64,000 bases of DNA, from the NCBI GenBank assembly GCA_013214945.1, contig JABSRT010000010.1:105009-169008 (forward strand), given 5' to 3'. The notes under the pieces were generated by a model, which was not told the origin of the DNA, did no database searches, and was given only the letters and a program-made list of their open reading frames with translations. The position numbers were made by a program, and so were the translations under genes. Origin of the DNA: Gammaproteobacteria bacterium. Lineage in GTDB: Bacteria; Pseudomonadota; Gammaproteobacteria; Enterobacterales; Psychrobiaceae. Below are positions 26,616 through 36,323 of the stretch, in pieces (the first letter of the stretch is position 1; the number at the start of each line of letters is the position of its first letter).

Positions 26616-28721
26616 TTGTATCTGATAGAAAACCTTGTCGAGGTAGCCTCTGGCTACCTCGAACCATCACAAGTTGAACAAATAAAGCAAGCATATGTCG
26701 TCGCTCGTGACGCCCACTCGGGACAGTTTCGATCAAGCGGTGAGCCGTATGTTACGCATCCAGTCGCTGTTAGCCAAATTTTGGCTGATATGCATCTCGA
26801 CCACGAAACCCTGATCGCCGCGCTTTTGCACGACGTTATCGAAGATACTCCAGTTACCCAAGAACAACTAGCACAGCAATTTGGCAAAACTGTTGGCGAA
26901 TTGGTTGAAGGCGTTTCAAAGCTCGATAAATTAAAATTTCGCAATAAAGAAGAAGCCCAAGCCGAAAATTTTCGTAAGATGATGATGGCCATGGTGCAAG
27001 ATCTGCGGGTCATTTTAATTAAACTGGCTGATCGCACGCACAACATGCGAACGTTAGACTCATTACGCCCAGATAAACGACGTCGTATTTCGCGTGAAAC
27101 ACTCGAAATATACGCACCTATTGCGAACCGTCTAGGCATTCATAATATAAAGTTTGAGCTAGAAGAGCTTGGATTTAAAGGCTTGTACCCAAATCGTTTT
27201 CGGGTGTTAAGTAAAGTAGTGCACCATGCTAAAGGCAACCGCCGTGAAATGTTGCTCAATGTTGAGCAGGAAATTTCGGGCCGATTAAAAGAAGCAGGCA
27301 TTGAAGCAACAACGTTAGGTCGTCAAAAAAATCTTTATTCGATCTATAAAAAGATGAAAAGTAAAGAAATTCAGTTTGAAGATGTCATGGATATCTACGC
27401 ATTTCGGATCATCGTTGCTGACATTGATACCTGCTACCGTAGCCTCGGTGCGATGCACACCTTGTACAAGCCTCGCCCCGGTCGATTTAAAGACTATATT
27501 GCACTGCCTAAGATTAATGGCTACCAATCACTGCATACCTCTATGCTTGGCCCTCATGGCATTCCGGTCGAAGTACAGATCAGAACTGAACACATGGAAC
27601 AAATGGCTGACAAAGGCGTTGCTGCACATTGGCATTATAAAAACAGTGATAATCAAGGCACAACCGCACAGGTTCGTGCCAGACGCTGGATCCAGAGCCT
27701 GCATGAGTTGCAACTGAGCGCTGGTAATTCTTTCGAGTTTATCGAAAATGTTAAAACCGATTTATTTCCTGAAGAAATCTATGTATTTACCCCTGATAGC
27801 CGTTTGCTCGAGCTACCTGCTGGTTCCACTGCGGTCGATTTCGCCTACGCGGTCCACACAGATGTCGGTAATACTTGCGTTGGTGCTCGCATCAATCGTC
27901 AGGCTTATCCGCTAAGTCATCCGCTTGAGAGTGGCCAATGCGTTGAAATTATCACGGCACCGGGCTCACAGCCCAACGCTGCATGGTTAAACTTTGTTGT
28001 TACCGCTCGCGCTCGCTCAAAAATACGCCAGGTTTTGAAAAATCGTCAGGCCCAAGAGTCAATAAAACTTGGCAGGCGCCTGTTAAAGCACGCCTTAGGT
28101 GATATTGAACTCGACCAATTACCACCGGAGCTTATTGCCAAAGTGGTCGCAGAAACCAAGAATGAAAGCTTTGATCAGCTATTGTCTAATATCGGACTAG
28201 GTAATGTGATGAGTTTAGCTATTTCGCATCGCTTAACCAACGGCCATACCGAGCATAATCACGACTTACCAGCAACCAAACGCATGCCAATTAAAGGTGC
28301 TGAAGGCATGCTGGTTTCATTTGCTAAATGCTGCAAACCAATTCCTGGTGACCCGATTATTGCTTATTTAAGCCCAGGCAAAGGCCTCGTGGTGCACAAC
28401 GAAACTTGTTCTAATATTCATGATCACGCCAAAGAACAAGAAAAGTATCTTCATGTGCAATGGGATAAAGATAGCGAGCAGCAGTATGTCACGGCAATCC
28501 GGATTGACATGGTAAATCATCAAGGTATTTTGGCGGCTGTAACTACCGCTATCTCCAAAGCTGATGCGAATATTCACACCATGACGACCGAAGAGAAAGA
28601 AGGCCGGATTTACACCGTTAATGTCACAATGAGCGTCAATGACCGAATTCATTTAGCCAACGTTATTAGAAAAATAAGAGTATTGCCTGATATTTTGAAA
28701 ATTATCAGAACGAAGCACTAA
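26616..28721 (+). CDS. spoT: Bifunctional (p)ppGpp synthase/hydrolase SpoT
   Basis: Sets (p)ppGpp level in the stringent response. 701 residues (E. coli 702). The HD hydrolase domain (HDVIEDTPV near residue 72), synthetase domain (KDYIALPKINGYQSLHTSM, about 290-308), TGS (about 385-450, VFTPDSRLLELPAGSTAVDF), helical and zinc-finger-like (FAKCCKPIPGDPI) domains and the C-terminal ACT domain are all in order. Translation starts at TTG 26616 (MYLIENL), the same rare start codon and N-terminus as in E. coli, which limits yield. The catalytic synthetase motif looks intact but was not tested. Confidence 0.97.
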   Translation: MYLIENLVEVASGYLEPSQVEQIKQAYVVARDAHSGQFRSSGEPYVTHPVAVSQILADMHLDHETLIAALLHDVIEDTPVTQEQLAQQFGKTVGELVEGVSKLDKLKFRNKEEAQAENFRKMMMAMVQDLRVILIKLADRTHNMRTLDSLRPDKRRRISRETLEIYAPIANRLGIHNIKFELEELGFKGLYPNRFRVLSKVVHHAKGNRREMLLNVEQEISGRLKEAGIEATTLGRQKNLYSIYKKMKSKEIQFEDVMDIYAFRIIVADIDTCYRSLGAMHTLYKPRPGRFKDYIALPKINGYQSLHTSMLGPHGIPVEVQIRTEHMEQMADKGVAAHWHYKNSDNQGTTAQVRARRWIQSLHELQLSAGNSFEFIENVKTDLFPEEIYVFTPDSRLLELPAGSTAVDFAYAVHTDVGNTCVGARINRQAYPLSHPLESGQCVEIITAPGSQPNAAWLNFVVTARARSKIRQVLKNRQAQESIKLGRRLLKHALGDIELDQLPPELIAKVVAETKNESFDQLLSNIGLGNVMSLAISHRLTNGHTEHNHDLPATKRMPIKGAEGMLVSFAKCCKPIPGDPIIAYLSPGKGLVVHNETCSNIHDHAKEQEKYLHVQWDKDSEQQYVTAIRIDMVNHQGILAAVTTAISKADANIHTMTTEEKEGRIYTVNVTMSVNDRIHLANVIRKIRVLPDILKIIRTKH

Positions 28722-28821
28722 CATAAACTAACTTTACGTAACTCTGTATTTATGTTTTTAAATATAAACATGGGGTTGCGTTAATTTTCGGGCGTTACCC
28801 GATCCAAACAGAGAGTGAAAT

Positions 28822-29205
28822 ATGGCCGTTAAAGAAATCATTTCAACCGACAACGCTCCACAAGCGATAGGCACTTATAGTCAGGCTGTTAAAGTAGATA
28901 ATACCGTATATTTGTCAGGTCAAATCCCACTAGTACCAGCTACTATGGAAATGGTCAGTGATGAATTTGAACCGCAAGTTGTTCAGGTATTTGAAAACAT
29001 GAAAGCAGTGTGCGAAGCCGCCGGGGGTTCACTAGCCGACGTGGTTAAGCTTAACATTTTCATGACTGACCTTAGCAACTTCGCCACCGTCAATGAAGTA
29101 ATGGCAAAATATTTCTCTCAACCTTATCCGGCCCGCGCTGCACTTGGTGTTCGTGCATTGCCAAAAGGCAGCCAGGTTGAAATGGATGGTGTAATGGTGC
29201 TGTAA
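28822..29205 (+). CDS. ridA: RidA family enamine/imine deaminase
   Basis: Hydrolyses reactive 2-aminoacrylate and other enamine/imine intermediates of PLP enzymes to keto acids and ammonia. 127 residues with [20 protein letters not shown], the conserved catalytic arginine in [14 protein letters not shown], and VEMDGVMVL at the end. It sits between spoT and recG where E. coli has trmH. Preceded by a 100-base gap and followed by its own terminator. Confidence 0.95.
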   Translation: MAVKEIISTDNAPQAIGTYSQAVKVDNTVYLSGQIPLVPATMEMVSDEFEPQVVQVFENMKAVCEAAGGSLADVVKLNIFMTDLSNFATVNEVMAKYFSQPYPARAALGVRALPKGSQVEMDGVMVL

Positions 29206-29233
29206 ACTTCAATGGTTTACTCAACACTGAACG

Positions 29234-29260
29234 GGAGGCTTAGGCCTCCTTATTTGTTAT
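29234..29260 (+). terminator. Terminator after ridA
   Basis: GGAGGC and GCCTCC pair around TTAG and are followed by TTATTTGTTAT. It lies 29 bases after the ridA stop and separates the gmk-rpoZ-spoT-ridA unit from recG. Confidence 0.75.
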
Positions 29261-29325
29261 AAACAGGTTGGTTCTAAGTGCTTTGTATTGTATGTTAGCG
29301 TTCAACTCCAATTTTGTTCTTGAGA

Positions 29326-29331
29326 TATAAT
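29326..29331 (+). promoter_or_regulatory. Candidate recG promoter -10 box
   Basis: A consensus TATAAT lies 9 bases before the recG ATG, with a weak TTCAAC about 19 bases upstream as -35. If used, transcription would begin almost at the annotated ATG, so recG would be leaderless or start at the next in-frame ATG at 29358. Confidence 0.35.
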
Positions 29332-29339
29332 CACCGGCT

Positions 29340-31421
29340 ATGTTAGTGCAAACGAGTATGTTGTCTTCTCCGTTAACCGATCTGTCTGGGATCGGGGTAA
29401 AAATGGCCGAGAAATTAGCCAAGTTAGGCCTCAATACAATTGAGGATGTATTATTTCATTTACCGCACCGGTATGAAGATCGCACCCGTGTCTACAGCTT
29501 AAATCAGGTTACTCCCGGTCAGCACGTTAGCATAATTGCCACCATTGATAGTTGCGAGATAACCCACGGCCGCCGTTCGATGATGGTCTGCCAAGTCTCT
29601 GATCTGTATGGCAGAGCAACGCTAAGATTTTTTAATTTTAGTGCGCAGCAAAAGAACAGCCTTATTATCGGCAGTCAAATTCGTTTTTTTGGTGAAATTA
29701 AGCTTGGTAATCGCGGCCTTGAAATTATCCACCCCGAGTACAAAGTATTTAATCAATCAGCCACGGTTGAACTAGAGCAAAGCTTAACACCGGTTTACCC
29801 CGCGACTGATGGCGTTAAGCAATTAACCCTGCGTAAACTTTCTGACCAAGCATTAGATTACCTCAATAAATACCCCATTAGTGACTTGTTACCGCCTCAG
29901 CTTTACCCAAATCAATTACCGTTAACCCAGGCACTGCTTTATTTGCATCGTCCACCGCCAGAAGCCTGCGTTGAACAACTAGCCAATGGTGAGCACCCAG
30001 CTCAGCAGCGCTTAATTATTGAAGAATTACTGGCGCATAACTTATCAATGCTACAAGCTCGTCAGCATAACCAGCAGCATCAAGCGGCCCAAATTTCACC
30101 GTGCAACCTTTATGAGTCGCAATTGTTGGCTGCGCTGCCATTTAGTCCAACCAAAGCTCAACAGCGAGTTTTAGCTGAAATAAAAACAGATTTAGCCTTA
30201 GACAAGCCAATGATGCGCCTCCTGCAAGGTGATGTCGGCTCAGGTAAAACATTAGTCGCCGCTTTGGCTTCCCTCGGAGTGCTTTCTCAAGGTTATCAGG
30301 TCGTATTAATGGCACCGACCGAATTATTAGCAGAGCAACATACGAGCACCTTTGAGCAATGGTTTGCGCCATTAGGCATTAAAGTGGGCTGGCTGGCTGG
30401 GAAATTAAAAGGCAAAGCACGGCAACAAACGATTGCTGATATTGCCGCTGGCGAAATTCAAATGATTGTCGGCACCCATGCAGTATTTCAAGCTGATGTT
30501 AATTATAATAATTTAACGTTGGTTATTATTGATGAACAACATAGGTTTGGTGTAAATCAGCGCCTAGCGCTGCGAGAAAAGGGCCTGCAAGGTGAACATT
30601 TCCCGCATCAATTGGTGATGACTGCCACCCCTATTCCGAGAACGCTCGCAATGACGGCTTATGCCGATCTAGATACCTCAATTATCGATGAGTTACCTCC
30701 GGGTCGAACACCGATTACTACAGTTGCGATTGATGATCTGCGCCGCGATGACGTTATTGAACGCGTTCGTAATGCGTGCCTCGCTGGCCGTCAAAGTTAC
30801 TGGGTCTGCACTCTGATTGAAGAATCTGAAGTTTTGCAATGTCAGGCAGCGGAACAAACGGCGCAAGAGCTGCACGAGCGACTACCAGATTTAGCGATTG
30901 GCTTAGTGCATGGCCGAATGAAAAGCGCTGAAAAACAACAGATCATGAATGAGTTTAAACAAGGAAATCTTAATCTGTTGGTCGCAACAACTGTTATTGA
31001 AGTGGGGGTTGACGTGCCCAATGCGAGCCTAATGATTATTGAAAACCCCGAACGGCTCGGGCTAGCCCAACTGCATCAACTCAGAGGACGAGTTGGTCGC
31101 GGTAAAATTGATAGCCACTGTGTCTTGTTGTATCACAGCCCTTTGTCGGTCACTGCGACTAAGCGACTAGGCGTATTGCGTAAAACCAATGATGGCTTTG
31201 TTATCGCGCAAAAAGATCTCGAAATTCGTGGTCCTGGAGAAGTACTTGGCACCAAACAAACGGGCTTGGCCGATCTAAAAATAGCCGATCTCATTCGCGA
31301 CCAAAAGCTAATCCCACAGATCCAACAAATGGCCCATAATTTAGCTGAGCATTATCCACAATGGGTCTCCCCCATCGTCACGAGATGGCTCGGCAACAAA
31401 CAACATTATAGTCAGGTATAA
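29340..31421 (+). CDS. recG: ATP-dependent DNA helicase RecG
   Basis: Remodels stalled forks and branched DNA. 693 residues: N-terminal wedge domain (PLTDLSGIG, LFHLPHRYEDRT), helicase domain 1 with Walker A GDVGSGKT near residue 297 and the DEQH box (IIDEQHRFG), and domain 2 with ATTVIEVGVDVPNAS and QLHQLRGRVGRG. Start at ATG 29340 is the longest option. A promoter-like TATAAT just before it leaves open ATG 29358 (MLSSPLTDLSG), which would remove six residues. Followed closely by a DUF3014 gene. Confidence 0.96.
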   Translation: MLVQTSMLSSPLTDLSGIGVKMAEKLAKLGLNTIEDVLFHLPHRYEDRTRVYSLNQVTPGQHVSIIATIDSCEITHGRRSMMVCQVSDLYGRATLRFFNFSAQQKNSLIIGSQIRFFGEIKLGNRGLEIIHPEYKVFNQSATVELEQSLTPVYPATDGVKQLTLRKLSDQALDYLNKYPISDLLPPQLYPNQLPLTQALLYLHRPPPEACVEQLANGEHPAQQRLIIEELLAHNLSMLQARQHNQQHQAAQISPCNLYESQLLAALPFSPTKAQQRVLAEIKTDLALDKPMMRLLQGDVGSGKTLVAALASLGVLSQGYQVVLMAPTELLAEQHTSTFEQWFAPLGIKVGWLAGKLKGKARQQTIADIAAGEIQMIVGTHAVFQADVNYNNLTLVIIDEQHRFGVNQRLALREKGLQGEHFPHQLVMTATPIPRTLAMTAYADLDTSIIDELPPGRTPITTVAIDDLRRDDVIERVRNACLAGRQSYWVCTLIEESEVLQCQAAEQTAQELHERLPDLAIGLVHGRMKSAEKQQIMNEFKQGNLNLLVATTVIEVGVDVPNASLMIIENPERLGLAQLHQLRGRVGRGKIDSHCVLLYHSPLSVTATKRLGVLRKTNDGFVIAQKDLEIRGPGEVLGTKQTGLADLKIADLIRDQKLIPQIQQMAHNLAEHYPQWVSPIVTRWLGNKQHYSQV

Positions 31422-31433
31422 TTGAGGAACCCA

Positions 31434-32432
31434 ATGCAAGTGAAATCACCGCGAGATCCAAAAACAGCGAACAATTCGACTGAAATTTATATTGTTATTG
31501 CTATTGCGCTCGTCATCGTAGTCGTAGGTACGTATCTGTATAACTCTAACGACCCATTAACTGCGCATCCAACTCCGGAACAACTGCCTCTACTTCAAGA
31601 GCCTAACACCGCAGGAGATAGCCCTGTCATCGAACCCAATGATCAAATAAGCATTGGTGATAACGATCTTGCAAGCCAAGATGTAGCAACTCAAACGAAC
31701 ATGTCAGCGGTCAACAGCTCGAGCCAGCAACAGCCTCAATCGATAGCGGCTCAACTCATCGCGGCTAAGCAAAAAATAACAGGCTATGAGCCAGAGATCG
31801 AACCGACGACAACACCCGAGCCAGCAGCGGTATCACTGCCAAGCCTCGATAAATCAGACGCGGTAGTATTACCTGCAGCCAAGCAATTGTCTTGGTTACC
31901 ACTTTATTCTGCCTTACTGATTAATAAAGATCTTATTCGCAATTTTGTGGTATTTGTCGATAACTTATCGCGCGGTGATTTAGTGACAAAATTTAGTCCG
32001 TTACAGCGGCCTCAAGAAAAGTTTTTGGTGACCGAGCAGGCGCAAGAAATTTATTTAGATACACTAGGTTATGCGCGCTATGATTTGTATGTCGATATTA
32101 TTAATTCGATTGATATCGAGTTTGCGACCAATCAGTATCTCGCGTTAAAACCTTTATTTAAAGATGCATATCAAGAGCTTGGATATCCTGGCGATTCATT
32201 TGACGCAACGCTTTATCAAGCAATTGAAGTATTGCTCGACGCGCCAGTGATCCGCGAGCCGATCAAACTCGTTGCGCCATCTGCGATGTACAAATTTGCG
32301 GATCCAGACTTAGAACAGCTGCCAGCAGCGCATAAATTGATGCTAAGAATGGGTCCAGATAACCAGCTAAAATTACAGCCTAAATTACTGCAAATTCAAC
32401 TGGCCTTAGAAAACATCACGCGGCAGGGCTAG
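31434..32432 (+). CDS. DUF3014 domain-containing membrane-anchored protein
   Basis: 332 residues from ATG 31434, which has a GAGGAA ribosome site. The short N-terminus is cytoplasmic, followed by one transmembrane helix (IYIVIAIALVIVVVGTYLY, about residues 15-34), a proline/glutamine-rich linker (to about 150) and a conserved C-terminal domain with FVVFVDNLSRGDLVTKFSPL and FLVTEQAQEIYLDTLGYARY. Probably a periplasmic domain anchored in the inner membrane. Function unknown. It follows recG by 12 bases, and its 3' end overlaps the convergent yiiD-like gene by 17 bases. Confidence 0.85.
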   Translation: MQVKSPRDPKTANNSTEIYIVIAIALVIVVVGTYLYNSNDPLTAHPTPEQLPLLQEPNTAGDSPVIEPNDQISIGDNDLASQDVATQTNMSAVNSSSQQQPQSIAAQLIAAKQKITGYEPEIEPTTTPEPAAVSLPSLDKSDAVVLPAAKQLSWLPLYSALLINKDLIRNFVVFVDNLSRGDLVTKFSPLQRPQEKFLVTEQAQEIYLDTLGYARYDLYVDIINSIDIEFATNQYLALKPLFKDAYQELGYPGDSFDATLYQAIEVLLDAPVIREPIKLVAPSAMYKFADPDLEQLPAAHKLMLRMGPDNQLKLQPKLLQIQLALENITRQG

Positions 32433-33228
32433 GCAATATCACATAGCGGCCGTTAAATATTGCGGCTGCGCTTGATTGTTGCTGACAAAACATCTCAACT
32501 GTTAATTCAATACTGACCTTATCGCCGCTTAAGATCGGCAATAACTGGGTTATTTCAATCAACTGATTCGCCACTCCAGTAGGTTGTTGTGACAAGGGCC
32601 GTCGATAGCGGATTTCTCCTTTAGCTAGCACGATGCTGCCTGATATTCCAACACGCTGTAATGCTAGATGCACTAAACCCCAACCGGTTAAAACCGCTTG
32701 AGAGTATATCGCACCGGCAAACATTGTTTGATGAACATTAATGCTCGCTGCCAGTTCACTGCTGGTGACCAAACGGTCTGGCGTTGCGGCAGTAATGGCT
32801 AATTTCATATAATCAGTCATCGGGATACCGCTGTGCCAAGTCAATTCAAGTGCTTGAGTCGCTGGCGGCAACAACAACGAAAAAGTCTTATCAACTGTTG
32901 GTAAAAAACCAAGACTTAACCAAAAATTCGGCTCGCTAAAAGCTATTAGACGTTGAAATTGTTGCTGAGTGGCTTGGTCGTTCAGCCGATTAACGACCTC
33001 ACGACCTAAACCCATGCGACGAAATGAGGGCAATACAACAACGTCGAGTCTCGCGTGTTCATCACTCAAATGAGATAACTTCCCCGCAGCCACAATATGT
33101 TGCTGATGATCATAAGCAACGAGGTAATCACCGATACTGACTTCATAGTCGATCATAAACTGAGCTAACAATAAATCATCACTCGGTAACCACTGCCAGC
33201 TTAATGCTTCAACCGAGGCATGGTTCAT
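32416..33228 (-). CDS. YiiD-like protein: GNAT domain fused to hotdog thioesterase-like domain
   Basis: 270 residues. Residues 1-125 are a GNAT domain with the acetyl-CoA loop [13 protein letters not shown] near 70 and FWLSLGFLP at its end. Residues about 130-270 are a YiiD C-terminal hotdog domain ([30 protein letters not shown]). E. coli YiiD has been linked to starting fatty-acid synthesis by malonyl-ACP decarboxylation; I apply this only by domain match. The gene neighbours dtd as in E. coli and overlaps its end by 4 bases, so it is the last gene of a coupled operon. Confidence 0.85.
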   Translation of the reverse strand: MNHASVEALSWQWLPSDDLLLAQFMIDYEVSIGDYLVAYDHQQHIVAAGKLSHLSDEHARLDVVVLPSFRRMGLGREVVNRLNDQATQQQFQRLIAFSEPNFWLSLGFLPTVDKTFSLLLPPATQALELTWHSGIPMTDYMKLAITAATPDRLVTSSELAASINVHQTMFAGAIYSQAVLTGWGLVHLALQRVGISGSIVLAKGEIRYRRPLSQQPTGVANQLIEITQLLPILSGDKVSIELTVEMFCQQQSSAAAIFNGRYVILPSPAA

Positions 33229-33665
33229 GTCGTGCGCAAAGTAAAGGTCACCGGACCATCATTGACTAAAGCTACCTGCATATCGGCACCAAATATTCCG
33301 GTTGCGGTATCAAAGTCGAGCTGACGACAGCCAGCGACAAAGTATTGATACAAAATGTCGGCTTGCTCAGGGACCGCGGCACAAGAGAAACTAGGCCGCA
33401 GGCCTTTTTTAGTGTCAGCGGCTAAGGTGAACTGAGAAACTACTAATAATTGGCCGCCAATATCACGCAGACTTAAATTCATTTTGTCTTCGTTATCGCT
33501 AAATATTCGATAGTTTGTAACTTTTTTCATCAATTTATCGGCATCGGCTTTTGTATCACCACGCTCAACGCCTAATAACACTAATAAACCTTGCTCTATT
33601 TTACCTACGACTTGATGCTCAACAGTGACACTCGCTTGGGTCACCCGCTGAATTACTGCAATCAT
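33225..33665 (-). CDS. dtd: D-aminoacyl-tRNA deacylase
   Basis: Removes D-amino acids (and glycine from tRNA-Ala) from mischarged tRNA. 146 residues from the ATG at 33665 ([16 protein letters not shown]), matching E. coli length and start; an upstream in-frame start would add seven non-conserved residues. The catalytic SQFTLAAD and NxGPVTF motifs are present. It overlaps pip by 4 bases and the yiiD-like gene by 4 bases. Confidence 0.96.
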   Translation of the reverse strand: MIAVIQRVTQASVTVEHQVVGKIEQGLLVLLGVERGDTKADADKLMKKVTNYRIFSDNEDKMNLSLRDIGGQLLVVSQFTLAADTKKGLRPSFSCAAVPEQADILYQYFVAGCRQLDFDTATGIFGADMQVALVNDGPVTFTLRTT

Positions 33666-34630
33666 GTTAATGCTCCAAATAACCAATCTGCGACATTATC
33701 GGTGGCAAACACCAAGGCGTCAATCACCCCGTCTTCGCTACTTGAATGACCGGCACCAGGAATAATTTGTAATTGGCAGTTTTGCCAGTGTGCAACTAAG
33801 GCTTGCGAACCTTCGAGCTTGCACACCATGTCATAACGGCCGTGCACTATGGTTGCGTCAATCTCATTAATTTTAGCAATGTTATCAATAATATGATTCT
33901 CTTCCATAAAACAATGATGACCATAAAAATAACTTTCAATCTTGGCCAATGCCAAGGCTTCATGGGCATGCCCAAAACGATGCTCAGCATCCGCTAACGG
34001 CAACAAGTGTGATAAGCCTCCTTTCCATATTGACCACTGCTTGGCCGCGGCTAGTTGTTCGAATTGGTTGGCACTATTAAATAATTCGTTATAACCAGCA
34101 ATAGGGTTGCTGTGGTGATGTGATGGAAGTTTTTCAATAAAACGTTGATAGTGATCTGGATAAATTTGTGCAGCCCCACCATTAGCATCGAAACGCCACT
34201 GCATGTCCTGAGCTCGGCCTAAAAATGGGCTGCGTAAAATATAGCTATGGATAAATTTCGGATATTTAAAACCATATCGCAAGGCCAACTGCGCTCCCCA
34301 CGACCCCCCAAAGATAACCCACTTTTTAATGTCGAGGTAACAGCGGATTTTATCAATGTCATCAATTAATGCTTGGGCATTATTGTCGGTTAATTCACCG
34401 TAAGGCGTTGACTGACCACAGCCGCGTTGGTCAAATAAAATAATTCGAAAACGCAGCGGGTCAAAAAAGCGACTTAACCGCTGTGAGCGGCCTCCGCCGG
34501 GCCCGCCGTGCAGCACAATAACAGGTATTCCTTGCGGGTTACCTGCTTGCGATACTGATAACCGGTGTCGTGATGAAACATCAATAAATGTCTCACTGTA
34601 CGGTTTTATTACTGGGTAAAGGATCCGCAT
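33662..34630 (-). CDS. pip: Prolyl aminopeptidase (proline iminopeptidase)
   Basis: Alpha/beta-hydrolase peptidase of family S33 that frees N-terminal proline. 322 residues with the oxyanion HGGPGGG, nucleophile elbow [12 protein letters not shown], acid in VHGRYDMVC and base in GAGHSSSE. The start [15 protein letters not shown] matches the family, which confirms a true 38-base overlap with the upstream yihY-like gene. Cytoplasmic; no signal peptide. Confidence 0.94.
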   Translation of the reverse strand: MRILYPVIKPYSETFIDVSSRHRLSVSQAGNPQGIPVIVLHGGPGGGRSQRLSRFFDPLRFRIILFDQRGCGQSTPYGELTDNNAQALIDDIDKIRCYLDIKKWVIFGGSWGAQLALRYGFKYPKFIHSYILRSPFLGRAQDMQWRFDANGGAAQIYPDHYQRFIEKLPSHHHSNPIAGYNELFNSANQFEQLAAAKQWSIWKGGLSHLLPLADAEHRFGHAHEALALAKIESYFYGHHCFMEENHIIDNIAKINEIDATIVHGRYDMVCKLEGSQALVAHWQNCQLQIIPGAGHSSSEDGVIDALVFATDNVADWLFGALT

Positions 34631-35507
34631 CGTCAGAGACCTCCCGATCTATAAGTAATTGGTCTTCGTTACTTTCGTAAAATTCTGGCAAGCCGGCTGT
34701 CAGCTCAGCGCCAATGAGCACCACAATCCAGACCAAGTAAACCCAGACAAATAAAATTGGAATGGTCGCTAATGCGCCATAAATCGCTTGATATGATGGA
34801 AAGTAAGTAATATATAAGCCAAAGCCTTTTTTACTTAATTCAAACAACAAAGCTGCCACCATGGCACCAATTAACGCATCAACAAAACGAACTCGCACAT
34901 TAGGTACCAGCAAATACATCATTAAAAATGCTAAGACCGAAAATAATAACGGTAACCAGCGTAAAAAAAATGAAAAAACTTCGCTGAACATTCCCTGCTC
35001 AAGCCCACCGAGAGATATCACATAAGATGAGATTGCAATACTAGCACCGAGTAATAGCGGCCCAAGCGTTAGGATCATCCAGTAAATAGAAAAAGAAATG
35101 ACTATCGGTCGCTTGGTTGGACTGCGCCAAATTTCGTTAAGTACTTTATCAATGTTAGAAATAAGTAATAAGGCGATAAACACTAATGCCACAATGCCAA
35201 CTGCACTGGCTTTAGAGGCATTATTGACAAACTCAGTTAGGTTTTGCTGCACAATATCGCCAGCCGTGGGCAAAAAGTTACTGTAAACGTACAGCTCTAT
35301 TTGGCTCTTAATTTTGTCAAAAACAGGAAAAGCAGACAGCATAGAAAAAACCACTGAGACTAAAGGTACAATCGACAACAAAGTGACATAAGACAAGTAT
35401 CCCGCCGCCATTCGTAACCGATTTTGCACAGCTCGCTGTTTGATGTGTAAAAACAAAAGTGGCAGCTGACTGAAAAAATTCACAGCACTTCGTGATTTAT
35501 GATTCAC
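34593..35507 (-). CDS. YihY/BrkB family inner-membrane protein
   Basis: 304 residues with about six transmembrane helices and the family stretch [20 protein letters not shown] near residues 32-51. Also typical are [20 protein letters not shown] and the [20 protein letters not shown] loop. Once misnamed RNase BN; probably a transporter-like protein of unknown substrate. First gene of a leftward operon with pip, dtd and the yiiD-like gene; the last three genes' order matches the yihY-dtd-yiiD order of E. coli with pip inserted. Confidence 0.9.
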   Translation of the reverse strand: MNHKSRSAVNFFSQLPLLFLHIKQRAVQNRLRMAAGYLSYVTLLSIVPLVSVVFSMLSAFPVFDKIKSQIELYVYSNFLPTAGDIVQQNLTEFVNNASKASAVGIVALVFIALLLISNIDKVLNEIWRSPTKRPIVISFSIYWMILTLGPLLLGASIAISSYVISLGGLEQGMFSEVFSFFLRWLPLLFSVLAFLMMYLLVPNVRVRFVDALIGAMVAALLFELSKKGFGLYITYFPSYQAIYGALATIPILFVWVYLVWIVVLIGAELTAGLPEFYESNEDQLLIDREVSDDADPLPSNKTVQ

Positions 35508-35576
35508 AGGTGAGCATCTCCTATTACGACATAAGATAAAACAAAATAGATTTAATCATAGCTAGCTTTGTGTTGT

Positions 35577-35582
35577 TATAAT
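35577..35582 (+). promoter_or_regulatory. Candidate promoter -10 box for the DUF2959 lipoprotein gene
   Basis: A consensus TATAAT lies 36 bases before the ATG at 35618, in the 110-base gap divergent from the yihY-like gene. The -35 region is not convincing. CACAAGGA close to the ATG is the ribosome site. Confidence 0.35.
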
Positions 35583-35617
35583 ATAGCTAACGCGCAAAAA
35601 CTCACAAGGATATTATA

Positions 35618-36259
35618 ATGTTTAAAGCTCTCGCGGCTACGCTTGTCGTGTTAAGTCTGCTTGGTTGTCAGACTGTGTATTTTAATGCCATGGAGCAACT
35701 AGGCATTGCTAAACGGGATATATTAGTCGATCGGGTCGAAGATGCTCGTGACGCTCAAACTCAAGCCCAGCAGCAATTTAAGTCGGCGCTCGATGAGCTT
35801 AGCACCTTAATAGACTTTGATGGCGGCGATGTGCAACTAGCCTATGATTCACTATCAGATCAGTATGATTCAAGTCAGGACGCAGCAGATCTGGTTAGCG
35901 CACGAATAGATGACATTGAAAGTGTCGCCGCGGCCCTTTTTGACGAGTGGCAGGACGAGATCGAGCAATACTCGAGCACTAAATATAAACGCAGCAGCAC
36001 AAAGCAGTTGCGCAAGACCAAAAATTCTTATCAAGCATTATTGCGCTCGATGCGCCGCGCCGAACACAAGATGCTGCAGGTACTTAGCTCATTAAAAGAC
36101 AATGTGCTGTATCTAAAACACAACCTTAACGCCCGTGCAATTGGCGCTATAAGCCTTGAGTTTGAGGGGCTAAAACAAGAAATTAGCTCATTGCTGACAG
36201 AGGTCAATAACTCGATATCCGAGTCAAACAAATTTATTGCCGAAATCGATCACAAATAA
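35618..36259 (+). CDS. DUF2959 family lipoprotein
   Basis: 213 residues with a lipoprotein signal (LVVLSLLGC, lipidated Cys at residue 17). The rest is almost wholly helical and charged, with coiled-coil character (VEDARDAQTQAQQQFKSALD and a basic KYKRSSTKQLRKTK segment). Family members are common in Alteromonadales and Vibrio with unknown function. Residue +2 after the Cys is Gln, so outer-membrane sorting is expected. Monocistronic. Confidence 0.88.
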   Translation: MFKALAATLVVLSLLGCQTVYFNAMEQLGIAKRDILVDRVEDARDAQTQAQQQFKSALDELSTLIDFDGGDVQLAYDSLSDQYDSSQDAADLVSARIDDIESVAAALFDEWQDEIEQYSSTKYKRSSTKQLRKTKNSYQALLRSMRRAEHKMLQVLSSLKDNVLYLKHNLNARAIGAISLEFEGLKQEISSLLTEVNNSISESNKFIAEIDHK

Positions 36260-36280
36260 CCTGTTATATATTGGCCAGTG

Positions 36281-36303
36281 CTATGAGGGCTCGCCCCTCA
36301 TAG
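36281..36303. terminator. Bidirectional terminator-like hairpin between convergent genes
   Basis: CTATGAGGG and CCCTCATAG are exact complements around CTCGC. It lies midway between the stops of the DUF2959 gene and the convergent binding-protein gene. No long T-run, so efficiency is uncertain. Confidence 0.5.
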
Positions 36304-36323
36304 CAACAACAGTACCTTAATCT

